DNA from: Bacteroidota bacterium
Lineage (GTDB): Bacteria; Bacteroidota; Rhodothermia; Balneolales; HLUCCA01
Length of the DNA stretch: 64,000 nt
Reading direction: 5' to 3'
Assembly: GCA_020832235.1 (NCBI GenBank)
Contig: JAFIEZ010000007.1
Coordinates: 469,216-533,215 of the forward strand
The notes below the pieces were generated by a model. The model worked only from the letters and a program-made list of their open reading frames with translations, was not told the DNA's origin and made no database searches. Numbering within the stretch: position 1 is the first letter of the stretch; each line of letters begins with the position of its first letter. Both the position numbers and the translations under genes were made by a program. This document shows positions 16,502-26,626 of this stretch, one piece after another.

Positions 16502-18109
16502 ATGAATAACTTCTATACACTAATATATTTAATTCAAGAGTGGAAACGAAGGCTTCACTCTAGTTATTTTGTTGAAGCTTTATCTTTTCGAAAAAATACA
16601 CTCTCACTTTATTTTCAGCATTATCCTACAGAGGCAAGCGCACAAGCAGATACCGTTTATGAACAGCTTACTTTTTCGTCTGATCCCCAAAGAACGGCTT
16701 TATTTATAGACCGGTTTGCGCAACCGAGGAGAGCGAATGCCGCTTCTTTTTTTACGTGTTTAGAAGGGCAGAAGTTGAACGATATTCAGCTGGCAGAGGC
16801 CGACAGATTTATTGAGTTTATATTTGAAGGAAATCAACGGTTGATTTTTTTGCTGTACGGGAGTAAAGCAAATGTTTTATTAAATGATGATGGAACCGTG
16901 GCTGAAGCATTCAAGCGAGACGCCATCCTTTCTGGCAAAGCGGCGCCTTTGCCTCAGCATGCAGTTGAAAAAAAGATTGACTCAACAGATGTTTCGCAAA
17001 TAATATTCTCCAGAAAACCTCTCCTGCCTAGACCTGTTGTACGCTATTACTTGTCGCTGCATCGTCGCGAGGATAGCGCAAGTAAAGATGGTGTGTTCAT
17101 TGCAGATTCGCTCGACAAGCAGCTCCGATCCGGAGCTAGTCCACATATTTCTGATGGGTATGGATTTTCCATATTACCACCATCATTGTTGCAGAACGAA
17201 CACGAAACGGTCTTTGATTCTGTTAATGATGCCGTTGCTAAAGCGTTTTACCGCGATGTTATAGACCAGGAATTTACCAGCCGTAAACGAGAACTTATGA
17301 AACGCCTTGAACGCGCCGGTGATAAGCTTATTCGCTCCCTAAACGAATTGTCACGTTTACCTGAGACCCTTCAAAAGGCAGCTGCATATGAAGAAACGGG
17401 TCATCTGCTAATGGGCAATCCGCATTTAAAAAGCGATGATGGAACTGTTCAGATAGAAGATTTTTACAATAATGGAAAAATCAGAACTATCAGCGTAAGT
17501 AAATCAATTAACATGGTACAGAACGCTGAAAAATATTATGAAAAAGCAAAATCAGCCCGGTTACAATATGAGAGTTCGATTGGCAGAATCACACAACTTG
17601 AGCAGAAGAAACGACTACTTGACGAGCTGCTTGAATCGCTACGTTCCGTGAACTATAAGCGTGAATTAGAAAAGTGGATCAAAAATAAAGCAGATGACCT
17701 TAGGAAATTTGGACTCACGGAAGGTACCACTCAGCAAGTAGCCGTACCATATCGAACCATAGTATTTAATGAGTATGATATAAAAATTGGTAGAAGTGCT
17801 ACTGCCAACGATGAACTACTTCGAATTGCTCACAAAGAAGATATATGGTTACATGCACGAGGTGTATCGGGTTCCCATGTAGTAATTACGATGAATCGAA
17901 GTCAGGGAATGCCGGATAAAAGGGTTATTGAAAAAGCTGCTTCATACGCAGCTTATTTCTCAAAAGCGAAGGGTTCTTCCTTACATCCCGTTATCTTTAC
18001 CAAAAGAAAGTATGTGCGAAAACCCAAGGGTGCAGCTCCCGGAGCTGTAAAGGTTGATAAAGAAGAGGTTGTTCTTGTGGTTCCCGAGGAGCCCACATCA
18101 ATCACATGA
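16502..18109 (+). CDS. NFACT-family RNA-binding protein (RqcH/FbpA-like)
   Basis: A 535-residue protein with a divergent NFACT-N region, a central helical coiled-coil region (about 255-390) and a C-terminal NFACT-R domain. The last is marked by DIKIGRSATANDELLRIA followed by EDIWLHARGVSGSHVVI. Bacterial RqcH binds stalled 50S subunits and recruits Ala-tRNA for tailing; whether this divergent form does so is inference. Its stop overlaps the aroK start (ATGA), which makes it the first gene of the aroK-aroB-tamB-rnr chain. Confidence 0.85.
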   Translation: MNNFYTLIYLIQEWKRRLHSSYFVEALSFRKNTLSLYFQHYPTEASAQADTVYEQLTFSSDPQRTALFIDRFAQPRRANAASFFTCLEGQKLNDIQLAEADRFIEFIFEGNQRLIFLLYGSKANVLLNDDGTVAEAFKRDAILSGKAAPLPQHAVEKKIDSTDVSQIIFSRKPLLPRPVVRYYLSLHRREDSASKDGVFIADSLDKQLRSGASPHISDGYGFSILPPSLLQNEHETVFDSVNDAVAKAFYRDVIDQEFTSRKRELMKRLERAGDKLIRSLNELSRLPETLQKAAAYEETGHLLMGNPHLKSDDGTVQIEDFYNNGKIRTISVSKSINMVQNAEKYYEKAKSARLQYESSIGRITQLEQKKRLLDELLESLRSVNYKRELEKWIKNKADDLRKFGLTEGTTQQVAVPYRTIVFNEYDIKIGRSATANDELLRIAHKEDIWLHARGVSGSHVVITMNRSQGMPDKRVIEKAASYAAYFSKAKGSSLHPVIFTKRKYVRKPKGAAPGAVKVDKEEVVLVVPEEPTSIT

Positions 18110-18669
18110 TTTTAATGAATATGATAAGCGAAATTGTACTTTGTGGATTTATGGGAGCGGGTAAAAGTAAACTCGGTCAGCTATTGGCAGGAATGCTCTC
18201 TGTACGATTTGAAGACCTAGATACTGAAATTGTTAAATACGAAGGTTTAAGTATTCCCGAGTTATTCACTGAGAAAGGCGAAGAGTATTTCAGGAAGGTG
18301 GAATCGCGATACTTGATGCAGAAAGTTGCCGATAAAAATCGGATATTATCTCTTGGAGGCGGCGCAATGCAGTCACAACAAATGATTAATGAAGTAAAAG
18401 CACATAATCTATTGATCTATCTGGACCCCCCCTTTGATGAAATCCTCAGCAGAGTCAAAGGAAGCACAAAAAGGCCACTTCTTTTGCAATCTGATGGTAC
18501 CCCAAAACCAGAACAAGAATTACGTACGCAACTGCAGCAAATGTTGGCAAGCAGACTGCCTTACTACCAACAAGCACACGTAATATTCAAGCCGGACCCT
18601 TCCTGGAGCCCCATTCGCAGTGCTACAGAGCTCATGTTATTAATATCATCTTATGAAAACACCCATTAA
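18106..18669 (+). CDS. aroK: Shikimate kinase
   Basis: Phosphorylates shikimate in the chorismate pathway. Walker A is GFMGAGKSKLG near residue 14; the shikimate-binding DLDTEI follows, then GEEYFRKVESRYL and LGGGAM. The lid region contains KGSTKRPLL. ATG 18106 is chosen for its four-base overlap with the upstream stop; in-frame ATGs also occur at the fourth and sixth codons. Length 187 is slightly above the norm. It overlaps aroB by 17 bases. Confidence 0.93.
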   Translation: MILMNMISEIVLCGFMGAGKSKLGQLLAGMLSVRFEDLDTEIVKYEGLSIPELFTEKGEEYFRKVESRYLMQKVADKNRILSLGGGAMQSQQMINEVKAHNLLIYLDPPFDEILSRVKGSTKRPLLLQSDGTPKPEQELRTQLQQMLASRLPYYQQAHVIFKPDPSWSPIRSATELMLLISSYENTH

Positions 18670-19738
18670 AGTATCCACAAAAAGAATATCGGAGACCGAT
18701 ATTTACGTCACCCATAAAGGGATGGATGAATTACTTCAGTTGTTGCAGCCCTATACTGGTATGCGATGTCTGCTCATAATGGACCAATCTGTAGCACAGC
18801 TTCATCCATGGTTCATCAAGCATTTGCGAAATAAGTTCAGCGATGTTGTAGACGCTATTGTACCATCTGGAGAAACCAGTAAAACGGTACAGGAATGGGC
18901 CCGAATTCTGGATATAGCCCTGACAAATAAGCTGCGCAGGGGAACGCCAGTGATTGCCGTTGGAGGAGGTGTTACCGGCGATCTTGCAGGCTTTGTAGCA
19001 TCTTCCGTTCTTCGTGGACTTCCTCTTATTCATATACCCACCACATTATTGGCTATGGTTGATAGCGCTATTGGGGGGAAAACCGGCGTAAACCACCCAA
19101 CGGGTAAAAATCTTATTGGCTCTTTTTATCAGCCCGATATTGTATTTGCAGACATGCAGTTTCTGGAATCCTTACCAAAAAGGGAGTGGAATTGTGGTCT
19201 TGGCGAAATCATTAAATATGCCTGTATCAGTAACCCATCCCTTTTTAATCTGATAGCAGGGTGTCAACCAGGCGCCGATCTCGCATTTGTGGCGAATATA
19301 GTGCAGCAATGTGCCGAAATAAAAGCAAATGTTGTAATGGAAGACGAATTGGAAACAGGGGCGAGAGCATTCTTAAATTTTGGTCATACTTTTGCTCATG
19401 CTCTGGAATCACATACCCGATACAGAAGATTTGCACATGGAGAGGCGGTCTATGTAGGACTATTGGCAGCAACATGGTACTCACAGAAGATGGGTGCCCC
19501 TGTAGATCCAGACAGAATAATTTCATTTAAGAAAACGTTTAAACTACAAACAGAAGATCTATTGCAAGCTGTACCCTCGCTCATCAATGCTATGTATAGT
19601 GATAAAAAGATCAGAACCGGAGCTTTGCGCCTTGTATTACTCAGTGATTGGGGTAAACCCATGTTGCAGGAGGTCGAACATAACCCACTTCTGACGGAAG
19701 CATGGCAGTATGCATTGGTTAACGCGCATAATAATTAA
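18653..19738 (+). CDS. aroB: 3-dehydroquinate synthase
   Basis: Converts DAHP to 3-dehydroquinate, the second step of the shikimate pathway. NAD-binding AVGGGVTGDLAGF, the IPTTLLAMVDSAIGGKTGVN stretch, the GEIIKYA segment and the metal-binding NFGHTFAHALE are all present. Length 361 is normal. It overlaps aroK, so both shikimate enzymes are likely co-translated. It also overlaps the proposed start of the TamB-like gene by 29 bases. Confidence 0.96.
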   Translation: MKTPIKVSTKRISETDIYVTHKGMDELLQLLQPYTGMRCLLIMDQSVAQLHPWFIKHLRNKFSDVVDAIVPSGETSKTVQEWARILDIALTNKLRRGTPVIAVGGGVTGDLAGFVASSVLRGLPLIHIPTTLLAMVDSAIGGKTGVNHPTGKNLIGSFYQPDIVFADMQFLESLPKREWNCGLGEIIKYACISNPSLFNLIAGCQPGADLAFVANIVQQCAEIKANVVMEDELETGARAFLNFGHTFAHALESHTRYRRFAHGEAVYVGLLAATWYSQKMGAPVDPDRIISFKKTFKLQTEDLLQAVPSLINAMYSDKKIRTGALRLVLLSDWGKPMLQEVEHNPLLTEAWQYALVNAHNN

Positions 19739-22700
19739 TGGATTGATACTCAAGTATATATATATCGCATGGAAGTACACGCTACGATCAATACTGGCCG
19801 TAGTGGCTTTTTTATGCCTGATGATTGTAGTCATATTTGGGGTCGTTCAGTTGCCTTTTGCTCAATCTTACGTAACCAAAGTCGCGGAAACCTATTTCAA
19901 CCAAACATTTCTGGGCGAGCTGCATATTGGACAAGTGAGCGGTTTTATTCCATTTTCAATGAAGCTGGAAGACGTTTTACTGCTCGAATACACAACGCAA
20001 GATACTCCGCCAGATACGTTAATATCTATCCAGCAGATCGACCTCAGGGTAAATCCGCTCGACTTCTTCAAAAGAACCGTCAGTGTTCAGTCATTGCACA
20101 TCCAAGAGCCATCTGTTGTAGTTGATCTGGAATCAGAAGGGAGTGTCTATAGAATTGAGAGAGCGTTTCAACGTGGAGAAGAAAGAGGTGAACGTACACC
20201 GCCACGATTAGAAAATATTGAATTATTCGCACCCTTTCTGAGTATTAGCGGAGGGTCATTACGCTTTGAATCTAGAACTCGTGATGCACACTCGTTTTTT
20301 CAGCAACAACCGGGACCAATTAGGATCGAAAATATTCAGTTTTCCGCATTTGCAGAACTCAGTGATTTTCAACGCTATTTGGATGTGTATTTTTTATTTG
20401 CTGATATTCCTCAATGGAGTGAACATACCTATAAAATTCGGGGACAGCTGTTTAACGACAATCGATTTTTAGAACTTAACGGTCTGCGAATAGAACTAGG
20501 AGAGAGTATTATCAGTGTAACCGGTGAGGCATCTCCAGTGGATATTCTGAAAGGTGGTTTTACAGATCAAATTATCACCTCATCGTTTTCCTTGTTGGTA
20601 GACACGGCTTATGTAAGAGGTTCAGATGTGAGTTTCCTGCACCCCAACTTGTCGAATACATCCACTCCACTTATGTTTAAACTCAGGGCAGCGGGTACAG
20701 TAGATGCCGTGAGTATCTCGCAAAGCAAGATGCAATACGGAGGAAGTGAGCTTGAGTTTGTTGGCGATCTGCAACATATACTTGACCCCGCGTTGTTTTC
20801 CTATGACGGGTTTGTGCGTCAACTAAGCATTGATCATCAAGATTTATTTCGATTAGTTCCAACCGCAAGTGACTTCATGTTCAAAGATTGGGGACTTTTC
20901 ACAGTACAAGGCCGTGTTTTTGGAGATATAAGCAGAACAGACGCAGACATTAATGTAATCACACCTGAAGGGCGGTTAAGTCTGGAGGGCGATATACAAT
21001 GGTTAACCGAACCCGACTATCAGTTGAGATTAATTTCGGAGGGACTGAATATTGGGCAGTTTAAATCACTTAACACACCTTCATCAGATATCAACACAAC
21101 CGTCTTAATTCAAGGTAACGGATTTTCTGCCAGCACAGCTCACCTTACAGCCTCTGTTTCGATGTTCAACTCAGTTATCGGAAATTTTTCATTCAACGAA
21201 CTTGCAATACAGGCCGACTACATTGAAGGCGACATTGATGCCATGATATCATGGTTGAGAAACGGGTCTCTTCTGGAGTTTGATTTGAAGTATTTAAGCC
21301 AAGATGTTAATGAAATGCTGATAGCTGGTAAAGCGGAATCATTCGATTTCTCAGAGCTTATAGGGGATGAGTTTCTTGCCACAACGAACCTGGATTTTAC
21401 ATTTGATATGGAGTTGATTAATCCATTTTCAACGGCTTTAACAGGAGTGTTGAGTCTGGATATTACAGAAGGGAAAGTGAATAATGTGGATGTAGGTACA
21501 CATCAGTTATATGCTGACTTTTTAGAAACTGGCCCAGATGAGCGATTATTCCGATTTACCAGCACAGTAGCTGATGCAGAATTAAGAGGAAACCTTTTGC
21601 CAGACAAGATGTCGGCAATGTTCATATACTGGAAGAATTACATTGCCAGCAGGGTGGAAGATGAATTTACATTTGCTGAAGATGCAGAAGTTCTATCAGA
21701 TGAATTCATGATGGATACATCCGTAGATTTTACAGCAAGTGCCAGAATCAAAGACCTGTCTCTTCTACAGCTCTATATTCCGTCGTTACCACAGATACAG
21801 GCAGACGCTAATTTAAATATACAATTGTTTGCCAGTGAGAGCCGGTTGATAGTTAATGGCGACATCAATGCATCCAACTTTCAGTATGATGATTTCAGTG
21901 TTACAAATGCTGCAATACAGTTTTCAAATAGCCTTCAATATGGCCGTAAACTGCAAGAATTTGCAACGTTAAATATACAGACACAAACAGGCACCGTATC
22001 TCGCGGTAACTTTACACTGGACGGACTGCAAAGTTCACTATCTCTTCTTAACGAAACAGCTAGTTTTCAACTTAGCAGTAAAAGGACGGGAGAAGATAAT
22101 GTACAGTTTATACTGGGTACGCAAGTTGGTATAAGCGACACAACACTTGCGTTTACAATAAATGAACTTTCACTTGGGTCAACCATGTATGGTTGGGATC
22201 TGAAGAGTCCTGCAATTGCAAGACTTACAGACGACCGTAAATTTCATATTGATGAATTTAGACTAGAAAATGATGGGCAGCTCATTGAGGTCTCAGGGAC
22301 ATACAGTTCCGATCTTAATGACGCTATGGAGTATAGGTTCATTAATGTGAACTTGGCCCAGATTTCCGACATTATTGATGGCCGCAGTTCTTTCGACGGT
22401 ATTCTAGACGGATCATTTTCATCTCAGTCTTTATTGAGAGAACCAGCTGTAACCGGTAATCTTTTAGTTGACAGGTTTGGTCTGGATGGTAGATTGGTAG
22501 GTGATGTTGCCCTGAATAGTACTTTTGATGCGCTAACGGAGCGATTTAACACTCAAATTCGTGTTTTAACTGACCCAGATAAATACGGAGATTATCTGGC
22601 TGCAAACAGAGGCGTAGGGCAAGACATACGAATTAACGGATGGTTTCAGGCACCAGATGAAGCATTAGCTCCAACAGATACGTTGTATTACTTCGATGTG

Positions 22701-24380
22701 GATTTAGTACAAATAGACGGGTGGATTTTGGTACCCGTTCTTCCGTTTATATTTACTGAGGCTGAGGGCAAAGCCAACGGTCAGGGTATCATAACCGGCA
22801 ACGCGAACGATTTTTATTTTAATGCCCGTTTTGATGTGGAAGAGGTCTCGGTAGTCCCAGAGTTTGTATTTACAAATTACATCTTGTCTGGGGAGGTTAT
22901 ACTCGATCGTTATGAAGGGGTATCAATAAATAATGTGTCGGTCAGAGACCAGCAAAATGGTACAGGCGTATTAAATGGTACCGTCTCTTTCAACGATTTT
23001 CAACGTGAGCGCCCTTTCGACCTGACCCTAAGTATGAATCGTCTCCAGTTTCTTAATAGCCCTTTTTCAACAGATGTTCCTTTTTATGGTACTGTTGCCG
23101 GAACAGGAACAGTTTCGCTCACTGGGTCTAATCTCTCTCCGTTTCTACGTACAATTATTCCTATAACCACTACACCTGCTTCCAGGCTCACGATTCCGTT
23201 GCTGGCGGAAACTACCGTTGAAGAACAAGCCCGATTTATTGAGTTTGTACAGAGCTTCGACGACCTGTTAAGGCCACGGGAAATACAACAAGTCGACGAA
23301 GAAATTCCGTTATTGAGAGATCTCACTTTTGTTGAAATTGCCCGTCTAGATTTGCAGTTTATCGCTCCGGCTGCAACAACAGTTCAGCTGCTTTTTGATC
23401 CGCTCACCGGCGAAGTTCTGAATGCCAGAGGGAGTGGAAGAATTCGAATTACACTGGAAGATGAAGAATTTCAGATGTTTGGCAACTTTAATGTAACCAG
23501 TGGTGAGTACACATTTGTTGCAGGCGATGTTTTCCTCAGGAGATTTCAGATCCGCAATGGTGGAAGTATCACCTGGGAGGGAGACCCTGTAAATGCCCAG
23601 CTCAACATGACAGCAGCTTACCGGGCACGGCCAAACGTAAGTCTGCTTACCGGTTCTGCGCTTAACCAACAATCGCGCATACCGGTTGACCTTATTCTGG
23701 AAATATCAGGTACAATTCAAAGTATAGAAAATGACTTCTTTTTTGAATTTCCAAATGCAGTGGATGTCACACAAAATGCTACTGAACTGGCACTTTTAAA
23801 TAGTGAAGATCAGAAACTGATACAAGCCACAAGCTTGCTTTTTACCGGTAGTTTTCTTCCAGTAAGCGCCGGTGGAGACGGCCAATTTGCAGAACTTGGT
23901 ACCAGCTTACAATCCAGAGCGGGCCAGGTGGGTTTGTCACAACTTCTTTCTAACCAAATTAATACACTGTTGAATTCGAATCTAAGCAATCTGGATGTAG
24001 ACCTTAATCTCACTGGTTTCGACCAGGCTGATCTCGGTATTGCACTTCGATTATTCAACGACAGACTAATACTACGTGGGGAAAGTCAATTTTATACCGC
24101 CAATGAAACCGGAACAGAAACCCTTTTAGGTGACCTTGGTGTTACGTATAGAATAAATCGTAATTTATCTGTTGAAGTATTTCATCGCAGAGACCCTACA
24201 TTACGTTCTATAGTCGGTAATCAAACCCAGGCAGAAAGTATTAATGGTATAGGTCTCGAGGCACAGGTTCAGTTTAACACCTGGGCTGAACTAAGGCAAC
24301 GACTGTGGGGGCAAATCCGCAGAATATTCGGTGCTGCAGCCCCCACTCCCAACGATACAGCATCAACAGCTTCCAACTAG
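19710..24380 (+). CDS. tamB: TamB-like translocation/lipid-transport protein (DUF490)
   Basis: A 1556-residue protein with one N-terminal membrane anchor (about 25-50) followed by a very long beta-rich periplasmic body. AsmA/TamB-like features include LHIQEPSVVVDLESEG near residue 125. The C-terminal DUF490 domain contains GSITWEGDPVNAQLNMTAAYR, repeated LSNLDVDLNLTGFD-type strands and the closing NRNLSVEVFHRRD. Family members bridge the periplasm and are linked to barrel assembly or phospholipid transport. The start is uncertain: ATG 19710 overlaps aroB, and a TTG at 19743, just after the aroB stop, also keeps the whole anchor. Confidence 0.85.
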   Translation: MHWLTRIIINGLILKYIYIAWKYTLRSILAVVAFLCLMIVVIFGVVQLPFAQSYVTKVAETYFNQTFLGELHIGQVSGFIPFSMKLEDVLLLEYTTQDTPPDTLISIQQIDLRVNPLDFFKRTVSVQSLHIQEPSVVVDLESEGSVYRIERAFQRGEERGERTPPRLENIELFAPFLSISGGSLRFESRTRDAHSFFQQQPGPIRIENIQFSAFAELSDFQRYLDVYFLFADIPQWSEHTYKIRGQLFNDNRFLELNGLRIELGESIISVTGEASPVDILKGGFTDQIITSSFSLLVDTAYVRGSDVSFLHPNLSNTSTPLMFKLRAAGTVDAVSISQSKMQYGGSELEFVGDLQHILDPALFSYDGFVRQLSIDHQDLFRLVPTASDFMFKDWGLFTVQGRVFGDISRTDADINVITPEGRLSLEGDIQWLTEPDYQLRLISEGLNIGQFKSLNTPSSDINTTVLIQGNGFSASTAHLTASVSMFNSVIGNFSFNELAIQADYIEGDIDAMISWLRNGSLLEFDLKYLSQDVNEMLIAGKAESFDFSELIGDEFLATTNLDFTFDMELINPFSTALTGVLSLDITEGKVNNVDVGTHQLYADFLETGPDERLFRFTSTVADAELRGNLLPDKMSAMFIYWKNYIASRVEDEFTFAEDAEVLSDEFMMDTSVDFTASARIKDLSLLQLYIPSLPQIQADANLNIQLFASESRLIVNGDINASNFQYDDFSVTNAAIQFSNSLQYGRKLQEFATLNIQTQTGTVSRGNFTLDGLQSSLSLLNETASFQLSSKRTGEDNVQFILGTQVGISDTTLAFTINELSLGSTMYGWDLKSPAIARLTDDRKFHIDEFRLENDGQLIEVSGTYSSDLNDAMEYRFINVNLAQISDIIDGRSSFDGILDGSFSSQSLLREPAVTGNLLVDRFGLDGRLVGDVALNSTFDALTERFNTQIRVLTDPDKYGDYLAANRGVGQDIRINGWFQAPDEALAPTDTLYYFDVDLVQIDGWILVPVLPFIFTEAEGKANGQGIITGNANDFYFNARFDVEEVSVVPEFVFTNYILSGEVILDRYEGVSINNVSVRDQQNGTGVLNGTVSFNDFQRERPFDLTLSMNRLQFLNSPFSTDVPFYGTVAGTGTVSLTGSNLSPFLRTIIPITTTPASRLTIPLLAETTVEEQARFIEFVQSFDDLLRPREIQQVDEEIPLLRDLTFVEIARLDLQFIAPAATTVQLLFDPLTGEVLNARGSGRIRITLEDEEFQMFGNFNVTSGEYTFVAGDVFLRRFQIRNGGSITWEGDPVNAQLNMTAAYRARPNVSLLTGSALNQQSRIPVDLILEISGTIQSIENDFFFEFPNAVDVTQNATELALLNSEDQKLIQATSLLFTGSFLPVSAGGDGQFAELGTSLQSRAGQVGLSQLLSNQINTLLNSNLSNLDVDLNLTGFDQADLGIALRLFNDRLILRGESQFYTANETGTETLLGDLGVTYRINRNLSVEVFHRRDPTLRSIVGNQTQAESINGIGLEAQVQFNTWAELRQRLWGQIRRIFGAAAPTPNDTASTASN

Positions 24381-24394
24381 GTAATCAAATAGTT

Positions 24395-26572
24395 ATGACC
24401 AAAAAAAAGAGCAGCCTCGAAAAACTAATCATCCAATTTCTAGAACACTATCCAGACACATTTGTGCCCGTTGAACTCATGGCAGGCGCTCTTAAAATGG
24501 ATAATGCCAGAGAATACAAAAAGTTGACGAAGGCCGTCCATAAGATGGTGACCAGACAAATGCTCCGACAAAATAAATCAGGGCATGTTAAACCTGCAAT
24601 CAATGAAGAAAACTCCGGCATCCAAGAAGGTGTTATTTCTGTTAACCGTCATGGTATTGGATTTGTTAAACTCGAAGGGTACGACGATGATATTCGCATT
24701 CCCAGAAAAAAGATGGGAGTGGCTTTACCCGGAGATTTTGTTCGAATAAAGGTTACGGGTAAAACGGGACCAAATAATAGACTCGAAGGGCGTGTTCTGG
24801 AAATCCGAAGTCGGGGTAACCGGCTTTTTGTGGGTACATTAACTCGCGAAAAAACAGGCGCCTGCTTTATTGAGCCAGACGAAAAATCCGCACAGACGTC
24901 TTTCTTTGTATTACCCGAAAATTCCCTTGACGCCAAACACAACGAAAAAGTTATATTCAAACTTATTGATTGGATCAATCCCCGTACATTGCCGGAGGCG
25001 GTAATCGTTGACAGACTTGGATTGAAAAACACAAACGATGCAGCTATTCTATCTATTTTGGCTGAAAATCAAATCGTCAGTACCTTCCCTAAAGAAGTAG
25101 ATGAGTTTGCAGATAAAATTGCAACGTCCATTCCGAAAGCGGAATATAAAAGAAGAATGGACTTAAGAAATGAAGTCATCTTTACCATTGACCCTGTTGA
25201 TGCAAAAGACTTCGATGATGCTTTAAGTATAGCCAGGTTAGAAAATGGCAACTACTATCTAGGGGTGCATATTGCAGATGTAACTCATTACGTGAAACCA
25301 GAATCGGTTCTGGATAAAGAAGCTCATGAGCGTGGTACTTCGGTATACCTTGTAGATAGGGTAATTCCGATGCTTCCTGAATCGCTAAGCAATGGCGTCT
25401 GTAGTTTGCGTCCTAACGAAGATAAGCTTTGTTACAGTTGTTTCATGGAAATTGACAACAATGGACAGGTTGTAGATTACGATATACGTGAGACCGTGAT
25501 TAATTCAAAATGTCGTTTCACGTACGAAGAAGCTCAGGAAGTTATTGAAGGAAAACCTCATGAGTTTTCGGAGCAAATGAAACACCTGCATAAATTGTCA
25601 AAAAGACTAACACAGCTCCGGTTTGAACACGGTGCTATGGACTTCGATACACCGGAGCCAAGATTCATTTTAGATGATGCAGGTAAACCAGTTGATATTA
25701 TAGTTAAAAAACGCTTCGATGCACATCGTTTAGTAGAAGAATGCATGTTGATGGCAAATAAAACCGTTGCTCTTCATGTCGAAAACTTGCGTAAGGAAGT
25801 AATTAAAAGCCAGGGTAAGAAGAAAAATCCCGATTTATATCCATTCTTCTATCGGATTCATGATAAACCAGATCCAGAGAAACTGGCAAATATTGCGGAA
25901 AATGTAGGGCCAATAGGAATTAAGTTTAAGCCTGACATGAAGAAGGTGAACTCAAAAGTCATAAACGAGCTACTTAAGGCTGTAGATGGTCATATCCTAC
26001 AAAACACAATAAATGAATTGGTATTGCGCTCTATGGCCAAGGCTGTGTACAGCCCCAAAAATATTGGGCATTTTGGTCTCTCATTTGAACATTATGCACA
26101 TTTTACAAGTCCAATTCGACGTTATCCCGACGTCATTGTCCACAGGCTTTTAAAAAAATATGCAGCCGGAATTCCCGGTTACACGTTCGGTGAACTGGAG
26201 CAGTTTGGCAGCCATTGCAGTAATAGAGAAAAAATGGCGGTAAATGCTGAACGTGACTCCATTAAACTTAAGCAAGTTGAATACATGTCGGCACGAATAG
26301 GCAATACATACGACGGGTACATCAGTGGTGTAACAGACAGAGGACTTTTTGTATCGCTCAAAGACGTGTATTGCGAGGGACTTGTTCACATATCAGACCT
26401 TAATGATGATTATTATGTCTATGATCCGAACAGGCATATACTGCTTGGGAGATCCAATAAAAAATCATTCAGACTTGGCGATGAAATCACTGTTAAAGTG
26501 TTTTCAACCAACATAGAACAAAGAACTATAGATTTTGTGATGGCAGATCGGAAAAACTCAAGCGCTAAATAG
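24395..26572 (+). CDS. rnr: Ribonuclease R
   Basis: A processive 3'-5' exoribonuclease of 725 residues. The order is an N-terminal winged-helix region, two cold-shock-like OB domains (SVNRHGIGFVKLEG near residue 80), the RNB catalytic domain and a C-terminal S1 domain (YDGYISGVTDRGLFVSL). The RNB aspartates are in FTIDPVDAKDFDDALSI; HFTSPIRRYPDVIVHR is also clear. I start at ATG 24395, preceded by AGGTAA; the open frame extends 30 codons into tamB without a conserved match. It lacks the long lysine-rich tail of E. coli RNase R. Confidence 0.95.
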   Translation: MTKKKSSLEKLIIQFLEHYPDTFVPVELMAGALKMDNAREYKKLTKAVHKMVTRQMLRQNKSGHVKPAINEENSGIQEGVISVNRHGIGFVKLEGYDDDIRIPRKKMGVALPGDFVRIKVTGKTGPNNRLEGRVLEIRSRGNRLFVGTLTREKTGACFIEPDEKSAQTSFFVLPENSLDAKHNEKVIFKLIDWINPRTLPEAVIVDRLGLKNTNDAAILSILAENQIVSTFPKEVDEFADKIATSIPKAEYKRRMDLRNEVIFTIDPVDAKDFDDALSIARLENGNYYLGVHIADVTHYVKPESVLDKEAHERGTSVYLVDRVIPMLPESLSNGVCSLRPNEDKLCYSCFMEIDNNGQVVDYDIRETVINSKCRFTYEEAQEVIEGKPHEFSEQMKHLHKLSKRLTQLRFEHGAMDFDTPEPRFILDDAGKPVDIIVKKRFDAHRLVEECMLMANKTVALHVENLRKEVIKSQGKKKNPDLYPFFYRIHDKPDPEKLANIAENVGPIGIKFKPDMKKVNSKVINELLKAVDGHILQNTINELVLRSMAKAVYSPKNIGHFGLSFEHYAHFTSPIRRYPDVIVHRLLKKYAAGIPGYTFGELEQFGSHCSNREKMAVNAERDSIKLKQVEYMSARIGNTYDGYISGVTDRGLFVSLKDVYCEGLVHISDLNDDYYVYDPNRHILLGRSNKKSFRLGDEITVKVFSTNIEQRTIDFVMADRKNSSAK

Positions 26573-26626
26573 TCATATTAAGCGTTAGTGCGTGTATTAG
26601 ATAATAAATCAACGTTATATCAGAAT

